From UBA4744 sp035282865 (GTDB taxonomy: Bacteria; Actinomycetota; Acidimicrobiia; Spongiisociales; UBA4744), in the NCBI GenBank assembly GCA_035282865.1, contig DATEVB010000172.1, positions 1 through 9,892 on the forward strand: 9,892 nt of DNA, given 5' to 3'. Under the pieces are notes generated by a model. The model searched no databases. It was not told where the DNA came from and was given only the letters and a program-made list of their open reading frames with translations. This document shows, one piece after another, positions 5,897 through 9,892 of the stretch (positions within the stretch are counted from its first letter, which is position 1; every line of letters begins with the position of its first letter). A program made the position numbers and the translations under genes.

Positions 5897-8110
5897 TTAC
5901 CCGCCGGAATCGGGCTCACCTCCCAAGAGCTCGGCATCCGCCTCCCGAGCGCTACGTTGACCCGCCTCGACGTCGACCCTGTTGAGCAGCACGATGCCGA
6001 CGACGAAGAAGACAATCAGGCTCAGCACCGCCGGCCGGCTGCTCCCGAACACCGCCACCGCTCCCGCAAAGAGCACCGGGCCGAGGATCGACGAGAACTT
6101 GGACATCACGGAGAAGAACCCGAAGAACTCGCCACTGACCGATGTCGGCGACATCGAGGCATACAGGCTCCGGCTGAGCGCCTGCGACCCGCCCTGAACT
6201 ACCGCCACCATCCAGGCCAGGAACCAGAATTCGATGACTGCATCAAGGAAGAAACCCCACGCGGCAACGACGGCGTAGGCGATCAAAGCCACGATGATCG
6301 ACCGCTTGGTGGTCATAGTGTCGGCGATGCGGCCGAACCAGGACCGCCCGAACAGGACGGCAAGGGCCAGACCTACCACTTCCAGCATCAGCAGGGCTGC
6401 CAGGATGGCGGCGAGGTTGCTCTCCCGGATGCCGGGGAGCACCTCCACCTGGCCGATGCTCACCACGTCACCGGTGCTGGCGGCGTTCTCGGGTGACACC
6501 GCGGCGACCATCAGAGTGTGCACCCCCGGCACACCGGCGTCGATTTCGGTCCGCACCCCGTACCGGAGGGTCGCCGAGTAGCCGTCGATGATCAACGGTT
6601 CGTCGTCCTCGAGCACCGGCTGATGGTCGACGGAAACCGCCCATGATCCGTGATCCGGACCGGTGCTGTGGGTCACGTCGATCACCCGGCCGTTGTACTC
6701 GAACTCGTAGGTGGCGCCCCGGTTCGACGCCGTTGCGTAGCTGATCGGATCGGCGCCGGTTAGCACAACGAGCTGGGCGAGAGCGGCGATCAGCACGGCC
6801 AGCAGGCCGGAGGCTCCCAGGCCTATCAACCCCCACCGGGTGGTGTCCGGGGTGGCAGCCGGCCGGCGCCGGGATAGTGTCCAGGTGGCGAGCAGAGCCA
6901 GAATCCCGATCCCGAGGAAGATGGGGGCGATCATGGATGCTGCATTGGTGAGACCCTGGGTTGCCTCCGCAACCTCGGCCTCCGGGATCGTGACCCAGGT
7001 GCCGGTTTGGGTCAGCGCTCCCGAGTCGATCCCATAGGTGCCTTCCCCGACGGCGCCGTCGATCGCAACGAACGGGGCCGGTGGAGCTCCAACGGTATCG
7101 GCCGCCAGGACTTGCGCTCCGATGATGCCGCCGAGCGGCAACGCGATGATGTTGAACACGATGAACGCCAGATAGGTGGCCCGGTTGCGATCACCCGAAC
7201 TGGGGATTCGCCCGAACACGAGGCTGAACGGTATGCCGACGAACTGAACAAGCAGAATGGCCAGGATGAGGTCGGTGTCTCTGAATCCCAGCTCGGCGCC
7301 GTAGATCACCGCCACGCTGATGATGGTTCCTATACCGTCGTTGTAGATCAAGAAGGCAATGAGGTACTTGAACAGCTCCTTGTAGCGGCGAATGTTGCGC
7401 ACAGTCTCGCCCAATCTGACCAAGCTGGCCATGATCGCCGAGCGGCCGGGAAGGAGATCCTTCGTGGCGGAGGGTGGTTCGGGGACCCGGCGGAAGATCG
7501 GGATGGAGAAGAGAGCCCACCAGACGGCCACGCTGAGGAAGGACAGGCGAGCTCCGATCTCGGAGCCGATGAAAAGAATCATGGCCACGTTGACTGCCAG
7601 CAGCAGACCGCCGCCCAGGTAGCCGATTGCGTAGCCCCGGGCGGAAACCGAATCCTGGTCCTCGGGCCGCGCCACGTGGGGTAGGAGAGAGTCGTAAGCG
7701 ACGTTGGCACCGGCGAAGCCGACTCGACCGATGATGAAGAACACCGAAGCCAGCACCCAGTCGCCCGTCGAGACGGCCACCAGCAAGCCGGTACCGACGA
7801 CTCCGACGCCGACGAAGATAGACAGCATCTTCTTCTTGCCTCGCATCACGTCGGCGACGGTGCCCAGGATGGGGGAAAGGACGGCGACAATGATCAACGA
7901 CACACTCAGCGTGGTGGTCCAATAGGCCGTGGCGACGGCCGCGCTCGGGAGGGTGGCACCGGCAACCCCGCTGTAGTAGGCGGGAAGAACCGCCGCGAGG
8001 ATGGTCGTGGCAAAGGCCGAGTTGGCCCAGTCGTACATGGTCCAGGCCCGGATGCGCCGCTTGTATTCGTGCTCGGGGACCACCGAGGGTCCGTCCTCTC
8101 CGACACCCAT
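5897..8110 (-). CDS. Enlarged MFS transporter, UMF1/Atg22-like family
   Basis: This 737-residue inner-membrane protein starts at the ATG at 8110, preceded by an AAGGGG-type site. MYDWANSAFATTILAAVLP (25-43) is the hallmark first helix of the UMF1 family, and the motifs GGSQALSRSLYASMSP (640-655) and EFFGFFSVMSKFSSILGP (661-678) are its usual late motifs. Family members are normally about 420-470 residues with 12 helices; here I count about 16. The added part lies between about 336 and 565: a 58-residue exoplasmic loop, two helices (395-411 and 427-450) joined by the cytosolic turn SRRRPAATPDTTR, then about 112 mostly beta-type exoplasmic residues (452-563). Adding four helices keeps the ends cytosolic, and the basic loops agree. 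The substrate is unknown; UMF1 proteins are presumed exporters or permeases. It is the first gene of a likely operon with the LapA and CoADR-like genes. Confidence 0.85.
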   Translation of the reverse strand: MGVGEDGPSVVPEHEYKRRIRAWTMYDWANSAFATTILAAVLPAYYSGVAGATLPSAAVATAYWTTTLSVSLIIVAVLSPILGTVADVMRGKKKMLSIFVGVGVVGTGLLVAVSTGDWVLASVFFIIGRVGFAGANVAYDSLLPHVARPEDQDSVSARGYAIGYLGGGLLLAVNVAMILFIGSEIGARLSFLSVAVWWALFSIPIFRRVPEPPSATKDLLPGRSAIMASLVRLGETVRNIRRYKELFKYLIAFLIYNDGIGTIISVAVIYGAELGFRDTDLILAILLVQFVGIPFSLVFGRIPSSGDRNRATYLAFIVFNIIALPLGGIIGAQVLAADTVGAPPAPFVAIDGAVGEGTYGIDSGALTQTGTWVTIPEAEVAEATQGLTNAASMIAPIFLGIGILALLATWTLSRRRPAATPDTTRWGLIGLGASGLLAVLIAALAQLVVLTGADPISYATASNRGATYEFEYNGRVIDVTHSTGPDHGSWAVSVDHQPVLEDDEPLIIDGYSATLRYGVRTEIDAGVPGVHTLMVAAVSPENAASTGDVVSIGQVEVLPGIRESNLAAILAALLMLEVVGLALAVLFGRSWFGRIADTMTTKRSIIVALIAYAVVAAWGFFLDAVIEFWFLAWMVAVVQGGSQALSRSLYASMSPTSVSGEFFGFFSVMSKFSSILGPVLFAGAVAVFGSSRPAVLSLIVFFVVGIVLLNRVDVEAGQRSAREADAELLGGEPDSGG

Positions 8111-8140
8111 CTCGTTTCCCCTTCCCGATGCACGGTTGTC

Positions 8141-8169
8141 ACGTTACGGCCCCGCCGCGAACCTCTCAA
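8141..8169 (-). promoter_or_regulatory. Sigma70-like promoter for the transporter-LapA-flavoprotein operon
   Basis: On the minus strand TTGAGA (8169 down to 8164) is followed after exactly 17 bases by TAACGT (8146 down to 8141). Transcription would start near 8134, giving a leader of about 23 bases with the AAGGGG site before ATG at 8110. The -35 matches consensus at 5 of 6 positions; the -10 is weaker. The rest of the 189-base gap (8111-8299) holds only a short CCGGC-CTAT-GCCGG hairpin (8216-8229), too weak to call a terminator for the upstream gene. Confidence 0.5.
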
Positions 8170-8299
8170 CAAGCCCGTGACACCGGCCAACGATCTTCCG
8201 CAGGCACTACCCTGGCCGGCCTATGCCGGGATCGCCCGGAGAGTGCCGTGGTCGACCAGATGAGTGGAGCGGCTCGTCTCGATCGGCATCTCCCGGTTC

Positions 8300-9568
8300 T
8301 CACACGCCGTCCAACGCCTGCCTGATGTCGAGCATCAGATCGTCGGGGTGCTCGACCCCGATCGAGATGCGAACCATGCCATCGGTGATGCCGTAGGCAC
8401 GTTTGGCGGCTTCACTCAAACCCGAGTGGGTCATGGAGCCGGGATGCTCGGCGAGCGACTCGGTACTCCCGAGGCTGACCGCCAGGTGAATCAGTTTCAA
8501 GGCATTCAAGAAACGGAAAGCGCCGGGTTCGCCACCCTCAACGTCGAACGAGATCATGGCCCCATAGCCGAGGCATTGCCGCTTGAGGATGTCGTGTTGG
8601 GGATCGTCGGGTGGGATGAACCCCAGGTAGTGAATGTTCGACACTTTGGGATGTCCGGCCAGGAAATCGGCCACCCGGGCTGCGTTCTCCGCTTGGCGCA
8701 TCATGCGCAGCTGCAAGGTCTCCAGACTTCGCATCAACAGCCAGCCGGTCCATGGCCCCACATGCGTGCCGAGGTAGGTACGCATGGCATGGATCGGTGC
8801 GATCAGACGTTCTGATCCCAGGCAGGCCCCGGCGATGAGATCGCTGTGGCCTCCCAGGTATTTGGTAGCGCTGTAGATCACCAGGTCGGCACCGTGGTCG
8901 AGCGGTCGTTGGAAGATGGGTCCGAGGAACGTGTTATCGACGACCAGTGGCACAGGTTCTTCCTCGGTCGATACAGCCCGGGCAATCTCCGCGCACATTT
9001 CGATATCGATGAGCGCATTGGTCGGGTTGGCCGGAGTCTCGATCAGGATCATCTTGAGCCGGCCATCGGAATTCTCCAGGAACGTCATGATGTCGTCGCG
9101 CGTGTGCCCGGCCAGGAATCCGACCGATTTGATGCCGAACTCGGTGAGGATGTCGTTGACGAGGTGATCTGTTCCTCCGTACAGCGGGCAGCTGTGTAGG
9201 AGCACGTCACCGGGGCGGAGATAGGCCAGCAGGGTCGTGGCGATGGCCGCCATGCCGCTGCCGAAGACCGCCGCGCTCTCGGCGCCGTCCCACAAGGTGA
9301 GCCGGTCCTCGGCGATCTCCAGGTCCGGGTTGTTGAGCCTGCTGTAGATCAACCCCACCTTCTCGTCGGGACGGGAGGGGCGCCGTCCGGTGGCAACCTC
9401 GAAGAAGGCCTTGCCCTGTTCAGCCGTCTCGAACACAAACGTGGATGTCTGGAAAATGGGGCTCTTGAGCGCCCCTTCCGACCACTCCGGTTTGTAGCCG
9501 TAACCCATCATCAGGCTTTCCGGGTGGAGGTGCTCCTTAGAGATCGAGTCGTCCCATTTCTTCGTCAC
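8300..9568 (-). CDS. PLP-dependent cystathionine gamma-synthase / methionine gamma-lyase family enzyme
   Basis: This 422-residue cytosolic enzyme of the Cys/Met metabolism PLP family probably carries out a gamma-replacement or gamma-elimination on a sulfur amino acid. Lys236 in SATKYLGGH is the Schiff-base lysine, and Asp211 in VVDNTF contacts the pyridine nitrogen. Tyr130 in PLYGGT stacks on the cofactor, Tyr75 and Arg77 in IYSRLNNP reach the neighbouring subunit's phosphate, and Arg400 in VRISIGVEHPDD binds the substrate carboxylate. The start is GTG at 9568 with AAGGAG (9575-9580) 6 bases before it. The N-terminal HPESLMMGYGYKPEWSEGAL is typical of a subgroup often annotated as cystathionine gamma-synthase family protein or methionine gamma-lyase. 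The residue after the YG of LYG is Gly, where Pseudomonas methionine gamma-lyase has its Cys116, so a lyase assignment is uncertain. No sulfur-metabolism genes adjoin it. Confidence 0.9.
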   Translation of the reverse strand: MTKKWDDSISKEHLHPESLMMGYGYKPEWSEGALKSPIFQTSTFVFETAEQGKAFFEVATGRRPSRPDEKVGLIYSRLNNPDLEIAEDRLTLWDGAESAAVFGSGMAAIATTLLAYLRPGDVLLHSCPLYGGTDHLVNDILTEFGIKSVGFLAGHTRDDIMTFLENSDGRLKMILIETPANPTNALIDIEMCAEIARAVSTEEEPVPLVVDNTFLGPIFQRPLDHGADLVIYSATKYLGGHSDLIAGACLGSERLIAPIHAMRTYLGTHVGPWTGWLLMRSLETLQLRMMRQAENAARVADFLAGHPKVSNIHYLGFIPPDDPQHDILKRQCLGYGAMISFDVEGGEPGAFRFLNALKLIHLAVSLGSTESLAEHPGSMTHSGLSEAAKRAYGITDGMVRISIGVEHPDDLMLDIRQALDGV

Positions 9569-9647
9569 GATGAGCTCCTTCGGAGCGGTTGCCGTCCTGA
9601 TCGAAAGCTACTCGTACGAATCCGCTCGGACCGACGGCCATCAGGTC

Positions 9648-9674
9648 TTGACTACTCCGACCTGCCGATATGCT
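9648..9674 (+). promoter_or_regulatory. Candidate promoter for a leaderless lipoprotein gene
   Basis: TTGACT (9648-9653) and TATGCT (9669-9674) are separated by 15 bases, shorter than ideal. The -10 ends 6 bases before ATG at 9681, so the transcript would begin at or next to the start codon, as in leaderless actinobacterial genes. The same 112-base divergent gap (9569-9680) also holds the palindrome TCGTACGA (9612-9619). No clear promoter for the minus-strand PLP enzyme gene is visible. Confidence 0.4.
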
Positions 9675-9680
9675 CTGGTG

Positions 9681-9892
9681 ATGCGCTGGATCATCGTGCT
9701 TGCCTTCCTGGTAGGGCTGGCCTCCTGCACCAGCCCCGATGCGGAGCCGGCCACCACCACCGCCGGGGCGTCGACCACGACCATGAGTCCGGCGCCGGCG
9801 CGGTCGACGACGCCGACTGCCGAACCCGCCACCACCTCAACGACCGAACCTCCGACCACCACGACCACCCTGCCCCCGCTGATCGGGCTCGC
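9681..9892 (+). CDS. N-terminus of a lipoprotein with a Thr/Pro-rich linker (partial)
   Basis: An ATG at 9681 opens a frame that has no stop before the right edge (70 complete codons). The peptide starts MRWIIVLAFLVGLASC, a short lipoprotein signal with lipobox LASC and Cys16. About 50 residues follow that are dominated by Thr, Pro, Ala and Ser with runs such as TTTTT, a low-complexity spacer that commonly lifts a folded domain off the membrane in actinobacteria. The functional domain lies beyond the window, so its role (substrate-binding, enzyme or other) is unknown. No Shine-Dalgarno sequence precedes it, but a candidate -10 at 9669-9674 suits a leaderless transcript; the adjacent GTG at 9678 is an alternative start. 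It is divergent from the PLP enzyme gene. Confidence 0.72.
   Translation, partial: MRWIIVLAFLVGLASCTSPDAEPATTTAGASTTTMSPAPARSTTPTAEPATTSTTEPPTTTTTLPPLIGL

Noticed and set aside
7007..7684. 225-codon plus-strand frame under the transporter
   Set aside because: It is antisense to the transporter, and its highly charged, motif-free translation is what the complement of membrane-helix codons gives.
9641..9868. Minus-strand Val/Gly-rich frame near the right edge
   Set aside because: It is the complement of the Thr/Pro-rich linker of the partial lipoprotein; the lipobox signal peptide shows the plus strand is coding.
1..9892. CRISPR array, tRNA, rRNA, insertion sequence or phage genes
   Set aside because: I saw no direct-repeat array, no tRNA-like cloverleaf, no transposase motif and no terminal inverted repeats when reading both strands.

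Overview
The window looks like an ordinary chromosomal stretch from a high-GC Gram-positive bacterium, most likely an actinobacterium and possibly of the Acidimicrobiia type. The base composition is GC-rich. Several starts are GTG, and two genes appear to be leaderless. The two lipoproteins have short signal peptides, and one continues into a Thr/Pro-rich linker. The small lysine- and glutamate-rich protein resembles actinobacterial MT0933-type proteins. The lineage is an inference from style; the window holds no rRNA or marker gene.

Layout, left to right. Positions 1-102 hold the N-terminus of an unrecognised minus-strand gene. It is divergent from a complete plus-strand L-glutamate gamma-semialdehyde (P5C) dehydrogenase gene (319-1872). 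A perfect 10-bp hairpin (1882-1905) then separates that gene from two minus-strand genes that converge on it: a 98-residue amphipathic-helical protein (1921-2217) and a lipoprotein with a thermonuclease domain plus a lamin-tail domain (2300-3115). Divergent from the nuclease is a plus-strand alpha/beta hydrolase (3170-3961).

The hydrolase converges on a minus-strand three-gene cluster read from 8110 down to 4048: an enlarged UMF1/Atg22-like MFS transporter, a small LapA-domain membrane protein, and a CoA-disulfide-reductase-like flavoprotein. The LapA stop and the flavoprotein GTG start share one base. A sigma70-like promoter lies just before the transporter gene (8141-8169). Upstream of it, also on the minus strand, is a PLP-dependent cystathionine gamma-synthase / methionine gamma-lyase family gene (8300-9568). 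Divergent from that gene, a plus-strand Thr/Pro-rich lipoprotein begins at 9681 and runs off the window.

Functionally the window covers amino-acid catabolism (P5C dehydrogenase, sulfur amino-acid PLP enzyme), thiol redox (CoADR-like), and envelope functions (transporter, LapA protein, lipoproteins). There is no mobile element, CRISPR array, tRNA, rRNA or convincing defence system. The most unusual item is the transporter. It is about 300 residues longer than usual because of a segment with extra membrane helices and an exoplasmic domain, flanked by what look like two copies of the same helix pair. No gene-free stretch exceeds 300 bases; the longest is 103-318.
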